The notes: generated from the sequence alone by a model not told the origin. A stretch of DNA of 64,000 nt from an uncultured Anaerolineales bacterium (GCA_937952305.1 CALFZO010000109.1:1-64000), one strand, 5' to 3'. Positions 42,568 through 51,459 are shown, numbered from the stretch's first letter. Made by a program: numbers and translations.

Positions 42568-43548
42568 ATGCAAACCAATCTGCGCGGCCGCGACTTCATC
42601 GGCGACCTGGACTTCAGCAAGGAGGAAGTCGAGACCGTCCTGGACGTGGCCTGGGACCTGAAGCGCAAGCGCGCCTTGGGCGAGTCGCACGCTTACCTGC
42701 GCGACAAGACTCTGGCGATGCTGTTCTTCTTCACCAGCACCCGCACGCGCGGCTCGTTCGAAGCCGGCATGGCCCAGCTGGGCGGGCACGCGGCCTTCAT
42801 CGATTCAGAGACGACCCAGATCTCGCACGGCGACACGGCCAAGGAGATCGGCCAGATCTTCGGCCGCTACTTCGACGGCATCGCCATCCGCCAATGCGAC
42901 TGGCAGTTTGGCAACAAGTACGAGAACGAGGTGGCCCTGCACTCGCGCGTGCCGGTGCTCAACATGCAGTGCGACGTGTACCACCCGTTCCAGTGCCTGG
43001 CCGACTTGATGACGATCATCGAGAAGAAGGGCCGCGACCTGCGCCGCAAGAAGGTCGTGGTCTCGTGGGCCTACGCCGCCTCATACAGCAAACCGATCTC
43101 GGTGCCGCAATCGCTCATCCTGCAGATGACGCGCTTCGGCTGCGACGTGGTGCTGGCGCACCCGCCGGAGTTCAAGCTCATGCCCGAGATCATGGACCAG
43201 GCCCGCGAGAACGCGCGCAAGCACAAAGTTGGCTTTGAAGTCGTCCACGACATGGACGAGGCCTTCAAGGACGCCGACGTGGTCTACCCGAAGTCCTGGG
43301 GCCCGCTGGTGACGACGACGGCCAAGGAAGACGGCAAAGCCCTGATCGAGAAATACCGCTCCTGGATCACCGATCAGCGGCGCATGGACCTGGCCAAGGA
43401 CGACAGCATCTACATGCACTGCCTGCCGGCCGACCGCAACCTGGAAGTGACGGACGAGGTCATCGACGGCCCGCACTCGGTGGTCTATGACGAGGCCGAG
43501 AATCGCCTGCACGCCCAGAAGGCCGTGATGGCGTTGACGATGGCCTGA
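42568..43548 (+). CDS. YgeW-like carbamoyltransferase
   Basis: 326 residues. Carbamoyl-phosphate site STRTR; HCLP near the end (MHCLPADRN). The middle (TQISHGDT; VSWAYAASYSKPISVPQ; VVYPKSWGP) resembles the YgeW branch of knotted carbamoyltransferases, not ornithine carbamoyltransferase, while the C-terminus (EVTDEVIDGPHSVVYDEAENRLHAQKA) looks like ornithine carbamoyltransferase. The usual SMG/GDGNN substrate loop is absent. YgeW lies in E. coli in a purine-degradation cluster. Here it is the next gene after the deaminase operon. Ornithine may not be the substrate; the substrate is unknown. Confidence 0.85.
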   Translation: MQTNLRGRDFIGDLDFSKEEVETVLDVAWDLKRKRALGESHAYLRDKTLAMLFFFTSTRTRGSFEAGMAQLGGHAAFIDSETTQISHGDTAKEIGQIFGRYFDGIAIRQCDWQFGNKYENEVALHSRVPVLNMQCDVYHPFQCLADLMTIIEKKGRDLRRKKVVVSWAYAASYSKPISVPQSLILQMTRFGCDVVLAHPPEFKLMPEIMDQARENARKHKVGFEVVHDMDEAFKDADVVYPKSWGPLVTTTAKEDGKALIEKYRSWITDQRRMDLAKDDSIYMHCLPADRNLEVTDEVIDGPHSVVYDEAENRLHAQKAVMALTMA

Positions 43549-43572
43549 GCCGCGTCCACCGCAGCGACACGA

Positions 43573-43600
43573 GGCAGCCCGTCCGCGGGCTGCCTTTTTT
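43573..43600 (+). terminator. Intrinsic terminator of the carbamoyltransferase gene
   Basis: Perfect 9-bp stem (43573-43581 with 43586-43594), 4-base loop, six T. Confidence 0.95.
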
Positions 43601-43611
43601 ATTGGGCGCCG

Positions 43612-45381
43612 TCAGCGGGCCGCCAGGCGGGTTGCCATCGCGGCCAGGCTGCCGTGCAGGTCGGCGGCCAGCTCGGCGTTGGGGACGCGCCAGGTCAGGG
43701 ACGGCATGACCGTGAGCGTGATCTGGTCGGCCAGGATCTGGTAGTGCAGACCGAAGTCACGCACATAGGGCAGGCGGGCGCCGGGCCGGCCGACCACGGG
43801 GATTTCCGGATAGACCTCGGGATGTGAGATCAACACCTGACGGCCGGGGACGCGCAGCCAGCCGAACGCGCGCAACAGCCCGAAGGTGACGGCGGCCACG
43901 GCCAGGGCGCGCTGGCGCGGCCAGCCGCGCCGCCGGGAGAGCATGAAAAGCGCCAACAAGTCGTCGTAGGGGATCGCCTGGCGGGCGCGCCGCGCCTCGC
44001 GCGCCTGCGAGTCGTGGGCGGCCTGCAAGAGGGCCCCCCACAGCGGCGCGTCCACGTTGGGGTCGTCCAGGGCGGCCGCGCAGCGCTGGACCTCAGGCGT
44101 GCTCATCATGCCGGTCACCAGGTCCATGCAGCGGTAGCGCGACATAGCCAGGAACTGGGTGATTGCGGCGGGCTGCCCGGCCAGGCGGTTGGCCGTGCGC
44201 TGCAGGGCGACGACGAAGGCCGGGACGGCGTCCACGCGCTGGCGCTCGAAATAAGAGCGGCCAAAGCCCTCCAGGACAAAGGTCGCGGGCGCGGGGGCCC
44301 GCAGCGAGGCCAGGTCGTGCTCAACCTGTTCCTGCCAGGCCGAGTCGATCTGCCAGCGCAGCTCATGGGCGCGTCCATTGGCCGGGCGCGGACCAGTGGG
44401 GCCGGCCAGGGGGCCGGCCGCCGCCCGGCGCTGGATCTCGGCGGCGCCGCGCATCATCGTGTTGCCGTCCAGGTAAGCGCTGAAATGGGCGATGGCGCAG
44501 GCGCGCGCGTTGCCGAAGACGACGAGCTGCAAGCTGGCATGGAACCAGCGGTTGGCCGGGCTGCCGCTGTGCGCGTGATAGGCGGCTTCGGCCGCCGTGG
44601 CCGGGGTGGTCTCCAGGTCCAGGCACAGCGTCAACAGGCTGTGCCGCAGCGTGTCCAGGGCGGCGGCGTTATCGGGCTGGCCGCGCAGCAGGGGAAAGAG
44701 ACGGCGCTGGGTGGCGTCGGAGGCGGCACTGAGCGGGCCGGCGGAGGCGCCCGGGTCAGCCGGAGCGGAACGGGCTCGCTCGGCGAGGTCAGCCAGATCC
44801 TGGGCCAGCTGGCGGACGGCTTCCGGCGACCGCCAGTCGGTGACGGGCAGCACAAAGAAACGGCCGCCCACGACGACGGTCAATTGGTCGGTGCGCGCGG
44901 TCTTGAACAGCCGCGCCTGGGCGTCATCGCAGATCAGGCTGGTGCCGAACAGGTTCGGGTACTGGCCCATCTCCAGCGGCTGCCCGCCGTAGGTATCCGG
45001 GGCCAGTGCGCCAGTGAAGACAGCGTCGCGCAGGCTCCAGGCCGCGCACACCAGCGTCGCCGCGCGCTCGAACGGCGTCAGGGCGCGGGCGTCCTCGGCC
45101 AGGGCCAGGGTGGCGGCGACGGCCGGCGCGAACAGGGCCGGGCCGCGCAGATTGACCGTGCGCAGCAGGTTTTCAATAGTCGCGGGCGCCTGGTGGAGAA
45201 AAGCGCTGAACCCAGACAGCGCCATCGCGCCGCGCAGCAGGGCGTGGGCGGCGGGATGCGGGCTCAGGCCATAGGCCTGCAGGGCGTCCGGATCATCCGG
45301 CGCCGGGAGCGGCACCTGGGGCGGGGCGGGATAACCGCCGACGGCTTCGTAGAGGTCGCGACTGCGCTCAAGGTCGTCCAT
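43612..45381 (-). CDS. Choline/carnitine O-acyltransferase-like protein
   Basis: 589 residues. The order of motifs follows the choline/carnitine acyltransferase family, usually eukaryotic: YPNLFGTSLI, FFVLPV, then NRWFHASLQLVVF and the catalytic His in AHFSAYLDGNTM (family HSxxDG), FGRSYFERQRV with ALQ, and a C-terminal PYVRDFGLHY. It would move acyl groups between CoA and a hydroxyl carrier; the acceptor is unknown. It ends a - strand unit after the LysM and SirB1-like genes, 51 bases from the latter. Identity to known enzymes looks low, but the catalytic core is intact. Confidence 0.75.
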   Translation of the reverse strand: MDDLERSRDLYEAVGGYPAPPQVPLPAPDDPDALQAYGLSPHPAAHALLRGAMALSGFSAFLHQAPATIENLLRTVNLRGPALFAPAVAATLALAEDARALTPFERAATLVCAAWSLRDAVFTGALAPDTYGGQPLEMGQYPNLFGTSLICDDAQARLFKTARTDQLTVVVGGRFFVLPVTDWRSPEAVRQLAQDLADLAERARSAPADPGASAGPLSAASDATQRRLFPLLRGQPDNAAALDTLRHSLLTLCLDLETTPATAAEAAYHAHSGSPANRWFHASLQLVVFGNARACAIAHFSAYLDGNTMMRGAAEIQRRAAAGPLAGPTGPRPANGRAHELRWQIDSAWQEQVEHDLASLRAPAPATFVLEGFGRSYFERQRVDAVPAFVVALQRTANRLAGQPAAITQFLAMSRYRCMDLVTGMMSTPEVQRCAAALDDPNVDAPLWGALLQAAHDSQAREARRARQAIPYDDLLALFMLSRRRGWPRQRALAVAAVTFGLLRAFGWLRVPGRQVLISHPEVYPEIPVVGRPGARLPYVRDFGLHYQILADQITLTVMPSLTWRVPNAELAADLHGSLAAMATRLAAR

Positions 45382-45432
45382 GCGCGGATCTCCGCCCGGT
45401 AGGCCGGGGCCGGGCGTGTTGCGGGGCCGGCG

Positions 45433-46263
45433 TTAGTTCAGCCGGGCTAGTTCATCCAGCAGCAGGTCGCGGCTTTGGCGGACTGTGCCGGCGTCAGCGG
45501 CATTGGGGGCCAGAGTCAGGTATTCGTGAAACAGCTGGGCGGCGCGGCTGTAGGCGCCGTCCTTGTAAAAGACCATCCCCAGATCGCGCACGTGGCCGGG
45601 CTGATCCGGCTCCAATTCACGGAGCCGCTCGATGACGCGGCTGGTCAGCGGCCAATCTTCGGCCTCGGTGTACGTGTTGCGCAGGTTGTTGAGCATGCGC
45701 GCGACGATGGCGCGCGGCGGGGTCGGCGCCAGCCAGCGCGGGTCAAACCGGCCGGTGTAGCCGGTGGCGCGCGTCACCAGCTGGACACAGTCGGCGCGCG
45801 TGAGGTGCGCGCCGCCGTTAAAGGGGTCCAGATACTGGACGCCCGCGCCTTCGCCCACGGCTACGATGAAATGGCCGGGCAGGCCGATATCCTGGGCCGG
45901 CAGTCCGAGCGCGCGCGCCAGGTGGGTGTAAAGCACCGACAGGCTGATGGGCAGCCCCAGGCGCCGGTCCAGGACGTCGTTGAGGAAGGAGTTGCGCGGG
46001 TCGTGGTAGTCGACGCGGTTGCCGCGGAAGCCATGCTCGCCGAACAGGTAACCGGCCAGCGCCTGCGCCGGCGCCAGCGGAGCGGCGGCGAGGGCCTGGG
46101 CCGCGGCGGCGCGCAGCTCATCCAGCTGAGCCAGGTACTCGGACGGGCGCAGCGCCGGATACGCGATCTCACGCGCAAACAGCAGGTTGGCGGAGACGGG
46201 ATCCAACGCCTCGCCGGCTGCCCTGAGCGCGGCCGCAAAGGTGGTGTGATCCAGGTCGAACAT
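45433..46263 (-). CDS. SirB1-like transglutaminase-fold/TPR protein
   Basis: 276 residues. The central part (FGEHGFRGNRVDYHDPRNSFLNDVLDRR in pieces; GLPISLSVLYTHLARALGL; GLPGHFIV) is the SirB1 family, a transglutaminase-like fold without a proven enzymatic role. The end carries a TPR-like repeat (LGMVFYKDGAYSRAAQLFHEYL). Cytoplasmic. The start is only 14 bases after the LysM stop on the same strand, so the two are probably co-transcribed. Confidence 0.85.
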   Translation of the reverse strand: MFDLDHTTFAAALRAAGEALDPVSANLLFAREIAYPALRPSEYLAQLDELRAAAAQALAAAPLAPAQALAGYLFGEHGFRGNRVDYHDPRNSFLNDVLDRRLGLPISLSVLYTHLARALGLPAQDIGLPGHFIVAVGEGAGVQYLDPFNGGAHLTRADCVQLVTRATGYTGRFDPRWLAPTPPRAIVARMLNNLRNTYTEAEDWPLTSRVIERLRELEPDQPGHVRDLGMVFYKDGAYSRAAQLFHEYLTLAPNAADAGTVRQSRDLLLDELARLN

Positions 46264-46277
46264 GGCCGCGCAGAGGG

Positions 46278-46958
46278 TCAGGGAGTCCGGCTGGCGACCG
46301 GGGTGAGCGTCGGCGTCACCAGGTCCACCCGGACCACCAGGACTTCGCCCGCCCGCAGGTCGGCGTTGGTGAGGTCCTGATTATTGCGCCGATTCTGACG
46401 CGCGATGTCCTCGGCCGTGCTGTTGAACTTGGCGGCGATGATCTCGAGCGTGTCGCCCAGCAGGACCGTGTACTGGATGCGCCCGCCGCGGCCCAGGCCG
46501 GTGGGCAGCGGGCTCGGCGTCGGCGTTTGCACGTCCCCGACTTGCGGGATCGTCAACACCTGGCCGACCGATAAGGCGTCGCTGGCCAGATTGTTGAACA
46601 GCTTCAGGGCCTGCCAGTCCACCTGGAATTGGGCGGCGATGTTGAAGAGGGTGTCGCCGTCCTGGACCGTGTAAGTGATGGGCGTCGGCGTGGGCGACGG
46701 ACCCGGCGTCAAGGTTGGGGTGTCCGTGAACAGCGGGGTGGGGGTATCCGGCGCCGGCGTCAGTGTGGCCGTCGGGGTGAGCGTGGCCGATGGCGTCGGC
46801 GTGGCCGTCTGGAACAGGGCCAGACCCGGCCCGCTGGTGAAGAAGCTGAACACCATCAGGACCAGGGCCAACAGCACGAGACCTGCCAGGGCCGCCAGGA
46901 TCACGGGGATGATGCGGGCGCGGCGGCGCTTGATCAGCGCTTGGACGGATTTCTTCAT
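46278..46958 (-). CDS. Membrane-anchored LysM-repeat protein
   Basis: 226 residues. A basic start (MKKSVQALIKRRR), a membrane segment (residues about 16-40), a Thr/Pro-rich linker and two LysM domains (TYTVQDGDTLFNIAAQF; QYTVLLGDTLEIIAAKF). LysM domains bind peptidoglycan or chitin-like glycans, so it probably faces the wall. The ATG at 46958 is chosen because it starts the basic-then-hydrophobic anchor; an in-frame start 33 bases upstream is less likely. It leads the - strand unit. Confidence 0.88.
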   Translation of the reverse strand: MKKSVQALIKRRRARIIPVILAALAGLVLLALVLMVFSFFTSGPGLALFQTATPTPSATLTPTATLTPAPDTPTPLFTDTPTLTPGPSPTPTPITYTVQDGDTLFNIAAQFQVDWQALKLFNNLASDALSVGQVLTIPQVGDVQTPTPSPLPTGLGRGGRIQYTVLLGDTLEIIAAKFNSTAEDIARQNRRNNQDLTNADLRAGEVLVVRVDLVTPTLTPVASRTP

Positions 46959-47016
46959 ACGAGGCGCTTCCTTCGATGAGCGCGACACCAATTGGCTGAA
47001 AGGGCGGACTCACGGC

Positions 47017-47025
47017 ATTCTACCA
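47017..47025 (-). promoter_or_regulatory. Extended -10 promoter of the LysM unit
   Basis: On the - strand TGGTAGAAT (TGn plus TAGAAT at 47017-47022), 58 bases before the start. No clear -35. Confidence 0.45.
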
Positions 47026-47113
47026 TGCCGTTTCCGGCCATCGCGACGTGTCTCTATGTCAAGATGGCCGGACCAGCCTAAGGTAAGATACGGTGACAAG
47101 AGAACGGTGACCC

Positions 47114-47905
47114 ATGGAAGACACACGCACGCTCGTCCAACGCCAATTCGGGGCCCACGCCGAGAACTACGTCACCAGCGCCGATCACGCCCAGGGCGAG
47201 AGCCTGGACGAGCTGGTGGCGCGCCTGCCGCTGGGGCCAAGCTGGCGGGTGTTGGACGTAGCCACCGGCGGCGGGCACACGGCCCTGGCGTTGGCCCCGC
47301 ACGTGGGCTGGGTGTTGGCCAGCGATCTGACTGTGCCGATGCTTCAAGCCGCGCGCCGGCTGGCGGCCCGGCGCAGTATCGCCAACCTGGCGTACCCGGC
47401 CGCCGACGCTGGCGTCCTGCCGTTCGCCAACGGCTCTTTTGACCTCGTGACGTGCCGCCTGGCGGCCCATCACTTCCCGGATTGCGCCGCCTTCACGCTC
47501 GAAGCGGCCCGGGTGCTGAGGCCGGGCGGGTGGCTCGGCCTGATCGACAATGTCACACCGCCGGAGGGGCGCCCGGCCCGCTTTGTCAACGCCTTCGAGA
47601 AGCTGCGGGACCCCTCCCATCACTGGGAGTACGCCGCCGCCGACTGGGAGGCCTTCTGCCGCGCGGCCGGGCTGGAGCCCCGCGTCCAGGTGCTGTATCG
47701 TAAGCCGCTCGAGTTTGAGCCGTGGTGTGACCGGCTGAGTGTCCCCGCCGCAACCCGGCTGCAGCTGCGCGCCCTGCTGCACCACATCCCCGCCGTCTGC
47801 CAGCCCGCCCTCCAACCAGCCCTGACGGGCGACCCCGCTGCCGGGCGCCTCACGTTCTCGTTGGGCGAACTGCTGCTCCTGGCCCAAAAACCCACCCGCG
47901 CCTAA
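47114..47905 (+). CDS. SAM-dependent methyltransferase
   Basis: 263 residues. Class I methyltransferase: motif I VLDVATGGGHTALALA, an acidic residue after the second strand (SDLT), and LPFANGSFDLVTCRLAAHHF with the post-motif ARVLRPGGWLGLID. The layout resembles UbiE/YcgJ-type small-molecule enzymes. Substrate unknown; the C-terminal part (FEPWCDRLSVPAATR) is typical of the unnamed branch. It is divergent from the LysM unit. Confidence 0.85.
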   Translation: MEDTRTLVQRQFGAHAENYVTSADHAQGESLDELVARLPLGPSWRVLDVATGGGHTALALAPHVGWVLASDLTVPMLQAARRLAARRSIANLAYPAADAGVLPFANGSFDLVTCRLAAHHFPDCAAFTLEAARVLRPGGWLGLIDNVTPPEGRPARFVNAFEKLRDPSHHWEYAAADWEAFCRAAGLEPRVQVLYRKPLEFEPWCDRLSVPAATRLQLRALLHHIPAVCQPALQPALTGDPAAGRLTFSLGELLLLAQKPTRA

Positions 47906-48030
47906 CCGCCCCGTTGTCCCGGCCCGCCGGCGTTCGCGCCCCGTTTGGGCGGCGCCGGCCCGAAAACGGCTACTTCACCTAAGATTCACGCAACCTTCGG
48001 CGGGCGTTTGCTGATATCCGCGCCCGGATT

Positions 48031-48039
48031 TGCTATAAA
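48031..48039 (+). promoter_or_regulatory. Extended -10 promoter of the DUF1800 operon
   Basis: TGCTATAAA (TGn plus TATAAA). It predicts a leader of about 190 bases before the DUF1800 start, all of it part of the structured region described below. Confidence 0.5.
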
Positions 48040-48045
48040 CCCACC

Positions 48046-48237
48046 AAGCCGATGACATGCCGAGGCGGGCAAGGTCGGCACGGTTCCTCCCCTTAGCTAC
48101 AACTGAAATGACCGTCCAGACAGCTGGATGGCGACCGACAACGCAGCCGTTCTGGCCAGCCACGCGGATCTGGTGGGCTGCGTCTACGCCACCCGAGGGC
48201 TGGGAGAGTCGATTATGCACGGCGATGGAGACAAGGA
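48046..48237 (+). ncRNA. Structured 5' leader upstream of DUF1800/DUF1501, unknown class
   Basis: This is most of the only gene-free stretch above 300 bases (47906-48237); 47906-48030 shows no feature apart from the intergenic run to the promoter. The leader can form an 8-bp hairpin (48112-48119 with 48124-48131, one G-U pair) closed by an outer stem (GTCGG 48074-48078 with CCGAC 48135-48139), and a second long stem (CGCAGCC 48142-48148 with GGCTGCG 48176-48182) holding an inner CCAG/CTGG stem. I could not match it to c-di-GMP, cobalamin, SAM or other known riboswitches. It may be a regulatory leader. Confidence 0.4.
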
Positions 48238-50016
48238 ATGTCAGCCTCGACCCTGATCAGCCGACGCAGTGCCCTCAAGCTGGGCGCGGCCGCCGCCGCC
48301 AGCCTGCCGTGGCTGCCGCTGGCCCAGACTGCCGCCCAGGAACAGCCGGACAACCCCTTGGGCGGGCCGCCCCCGGCGGCGTCGATCGCCCAAATCGCGC
48401 TCAGCCGGATGGCGTTCGGCCCGCGGCCGGACCAATTCGACTTTGCCACCTTCGCGGCCCGGCCGGGCGCCACCGACGTCGACAAGCTGTATGACTTCAT
48501 CGACTGGCAGCTTAACCCGAACCCGGCCGACGATCCCGGCTATCTTGCGCGCCGCGCCGCCGCCGGCTTCGCCACGCTGGACAAGCCGCTGGCGCAGCTG
48601 TGGACCGATCACGTCATCGGCGCCACGGGCACCAACGGCTCCAACATCCGCAACCAGCCGGTCCGCGAGACTCGGGCCGACACGCTGCTACGCATGCTCT
48701 ACAGCCAGTGGCAGCTGGCGGAGGTGCTGGCCCACTTCTGGCACAACCATTTCAGCGTCTACGCCTGGGACTCGGCCATCGCCCCGGTCTTCGCGCACTA
48801 TGACCGGGACGTGATCCGTTACCACATGCTGGGCAACTTCCGCGCGCTGGTGGAGGCCGTGGCCAAGAGCACGGCCATGCTTTTCTACCTGGACAATGCC
48901 ACCAGCCAGGGCGCGCAGTTCAATGAGAACTTCGCGCGCGAGCTGTGTGAGCTGCACACCCTCGGCGCCGAGAACTACCTCGGCGTGGTGGACGACCCGC
49001 TCTCCATCCCGCGCGAGCCGTTCACGCTGCCGGTGACAGGCGCGTACTGGAACAGCGGCACCACGCCGCCGACGGAGATCGCCACCGGCTACTGTGATAA
49101 CGACGTCTACGAAGTGGCGCGCTGCCTCACCGGCTGGCGCGTCAACAACGGCTCGGGCGGCGTGCCAAACACCGGCACCTTCCTCTACCACACGCCCTGG
49201 CATGACCGCGCCAACAAGCTCCTGCTGGGCAAGTACTTCCAGGCCGACGCCGGGCCGCAGGAGGACGGCCTGAAGGCCCTCGACCTGCTGGCCTACCACC
49301 CCGGCACGGCCAAGTTCATCGCCCGCAAGCTCTGCCGGCGCCTGGTGACTGACGACCCGCCCGAGCCGCTGGTGGAGGCCGCCGCCCAGGTCTTCCTGGA
49401 CAACCGCGCCGCCCCCGATCAGCTCAAGCAGGTGGTGCGCTTCATCCTGCGCTCCGAAGAGTTCCGCACTGTCTGGGGCGAGAAGCTGCGGACGCCGGTC
49501 GAGGCCGCCGCCGCCAGCCTGCGCGCCACTGGCGCGGACTATCAGCCCAACGCCAGTCAGGAGTTCAGCACCACCAACCCCGTCTGGTCCCGCTGGGACG
49601 CCATCGGCCAGCCCATGTTCGGGCGGCGCTCGCCGGATGGCTTCCCGGATGTCAAGACCGCCTGGAGCGGCACGACCTCGCTCCTCTACCGCTGGCGCTT
49701 CGCCAATGACCTGGTGGAGGACCGGATGCGCACGACGATCAGCGGCGCCACCGCGCTGTTCACGCGCGCCGACCTGCCCGCCCAGACGCCCGGGGGCCTG
49801 ACGACGCCATCGGCCATCGTGGACTTCTGGATCGCACGCGTGTTCGGGCCGGGCTACTCCATGCCGGCCGCCACGCGGGCCGAGCTGCTCAAGATGATGT
49901 CCGGCTCTTATCCGAATGACCCCAACGACAACGCGTTGACGACCCAGCAGATCAGCGACCGCCTCAAGCGTATGGTGGCGCTGCTGGTGATGACGCCGGA
50001 CTTCCAATGGCACTGA
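48238..50016 (+). CDS. DUF1800 protein, first copy (TAT-exported)
   Basis: 592 residues. Twin-arginine signal (SRRSALKLG, then Ala-rich to TAAA), so folded before export. DUF1800 signatures: FWHNHFSVYAWDSA, NENFARELCELHTLGAENYLGV, CDNDVYEVARCLTGWRV and AYHPGTAKFIARKLCRRLV. No enzyme activity is established for the family. DUF1800 genes are often next to DUF1501 genes, as here (21 bases apart). GGAG is at a good distance from the ATG. The structured leader and promoter lie upstream. Confidence 0.9.
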   Translation: MSASTLISRRSALKLGAAAAASLPWLPLAQTAAQEQPDNPLGGPPPAASIAQIALSRMAFGPRPDQFDFATFAARPGATDVDKLYDFIDWQLNPNPADDPGYLARRAAAGFATLDKPLAQLWTDHVIGATGTNGSNIRNQPVRETRADTLLRMLYSQWQLAEVLAHFWHNHFSVYAWDSAIAPVFAHYDRDVIRYHMLGNFRALVEAVAKSTAMLFYLDNATSQGAQFNENFARELCELHTLGAENYLGVVDDPLSIPREPFTLPVTGAYWNSGTTPPTEIATGYCDNDVYEVARCLTGWRVNNGSGGVPNTGTFLYHTPWHDRANKLLLGKYFQADAGPQEDGLKALDLLAYHPGTAKFIARKLCRRLVTDDPPEPLVEAAAQVFLDNRAAPDQLKQVVRFILRSEEFRTVWGEKLRTPVEAAAASLRATGADYQPNASQEFSTTNPVWSRWDAIGQPMFGRRSPDGFPDVKTAWSGTTSLLYRWRFANDLVEDRMRTTISGATALFTRADLPAQTPGGLTTPSAIVDFWIARVFGPGYSMPAATRAELLKMMSGSYPNDPNDNALTTQQISDRLKRMVALLVMTPDFQWH

Positions 50017-50037
50017 CTCCCGCTCAAGGACACGCCC

Positions 50038-51459
50038 ATGCCTTTCTCTCTTAGCCGCCGCCAGTTCCTGATGGGCTGCTCCACCGCGATCGCGGCGCTG
50101 GCCGGGGCGCGCCTGACCCAGGCCGTCTTCGCCGAGCCGGGCGCGGCCGCGACGCCGAACCGCGAGACCCTGGTGGTCATCTTCCTGCGCGGGGCCTGGG
50201 ACGCCGTGCACGTCATTCCGCCGACCTCCGGCGCGGACCGCGGCTATTACGAGGACGCCCGCCGCAGCTACCTGCGGTATCCGGCCAGCGGGGCGGGTGG
50301 GGCGCTGGCGCTGGGCAGCCTGGACGGCCCCAACGGCGTCACCGGCCTCGGCCTGCATCCGGCCCTGGCGCCGCTGCTCAACCTGTACCAGGCCGGCCGC
50401 GCGGCTTTTGTGGTGGCCTGCGGCATGCACAGCCCCACGCGCAGCCACTTCGACGCCATGGCCTACATGGAGCTGGGGACGCCCGACAACAAGACCACGG
50501 GCGCCGGCTGGATTACGCGCCACCTGCAGACCGCGCCCAACCTGCCGCCGGTGCTGCAGTTGCCGGCGCTTGCGGCAGGCTCGTCCCAGCCCACTGCGCT
50601 GCTGGCGTACCCGGAGGCCGTGGCCATGTCCGGCCCATCCAGCTTCCGCCTGAACGGCAGCGGCTCGACCTTCGTCGGCGGCAAAAGCTACAGCTACTGG
50701 CAGCAGCAGTCCCTGCGCCAGATGTACACCGGCAACTCGTGGCTGGATGTGGCCGGGACGGAGACCCTGGACACGCTGGACCTGGTGGCCAGCGTGGGCA
50801 CCTACACGCCCGCCAACGGCGCGCAATACCCCACCGGGTCCTTCGGCGACAGCCTCAAGACGGTCGCCCAGATGATCAAGCTGGACGCCGGCCTGCAGAC
50901 CGCCACCATCGACTTCGGCGGCTGGGACACACACGAGTACCAGGGCACGGTCGCGTCCGGCACCAGCGTCCCCTACATCGCCGGCCTGCTGGATCAGCTG
51001 GCGCGCGGCCTGGCCGCGTTCTATACCGACCTGGACGGCTGCGGCGCCAACAACTTCACCAACCGCGCCACCGTCGTCGTGATGAGCGAATTCGGCCGCC
51101 GCCTGCGCGAGAACGCCAGCCAGGGCACCGACCACGGCCACGGCAGCGCCATGATCGTGCTGGGCGGCAACGTGCGCGGCGGCCAGCTGTACGGCGCCTG
51201 GCCCGGCCTGCGCAACGACCAGCTCTATGACGGCGCCGACCTGCGCGTGACCACGGACTATCGCCAGGTGCTGAGCGAGATCCTGGTCCGCCGCCTGGGT
51301 CAGCCGGAGAGCAACCTAGACCTGATCTTCCCGGGGTACGCGGGCTTTACACCGCTCGGCATCGTCAACGACGCCTACGCGCCGGCCGTGGTGCCCACTG
51401 GCCCGAACTTCATGTACCTGCCGCAGGTGAGCCGCAACGCCGGGCAGACCTGTCCGTAG
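50038..51459 (+). CDS. DUF1501 protein, first copy (TAT-exported)
   Basis: 473 residues. TAT signal SRRQFLMGCSTAIAALAGA. DUF1501 belongs near the alkaline phosphatase/sulfatase fold; visible motifs are FLRGAWDAVHV, SHFDAMAYMELGTP, GGWDTHEYQG, MSEFGRRLRENA and GTDHGHGSAM, which look like metal-binding and active-site segments, though no reaction is proven. The chain ends YLPQVSRNAGQTCP. It pairs with the DUF1800 gene before it, and the second pair follows. Confidence 0.9.
   Translation: MPFSLSRRQFLMGCSTAIAALAGARLTQAVFAEPGAAATPNRETLVVIFLRGAWDAVHVIPPTSGADRGYYEDARRSYLRYPASGAGGALALGSLDGPNGVTGLGLHPALAPLLNLYQAGRAAFVVACGMHSPTRSHFDAMAYMELGTPDNKTTGAGWITRHLQTAPNLPPVLQLPALAAGSSQPTALLAYPEAVAMSGPSSFRLNGSGSTFVGGKSYSYWQQQSLRQMYTGNSWLDVAGTETLDTLDLVASVGTYTPANGAQYPTGSFGDSLKTVAQMIKLDAGLQTATIDFGGWDTHEYQGTVASGTSVPYIAGLLDQLARGLAAFYTDLDGCGANNFTNRATVVVMSEFGRRLRENASQGTDHGHGSAMIVLGGNVRGGQLYGAWPGLRNDQLYDGADLRVTTDYRQVLSEILVRRLGQPESNLDLIFPGYAGFTPLGIVNDAYAPAVVPTGPNFMYLPQVSRNAGQTCP

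Noticed and set aside
43612..45402. A + strand gene in the region of the acyltransferase-like protein
   Set aside because: The 462-codon + frame is Gly/Arg/Gln-rich and motif-free, whereas the - strand frame has the ordered acyltransferase motifs.
48046..48237. c-di-GMP-I (GEMM), cobalamin or SAM riboswitch
   Set aside because: I looked for the GEMM core (CACGCA, GGCAAACC, GACGCAAAGCC), the B12 box and SAM core and found none convincingly; only loosely similar letters.
48688..51141. 817-codon antisense frame over DUF1800/DUF1501
   Set aside because: Shadow frame with no domain motif; the + strand genes have TAT signals and family motifs.
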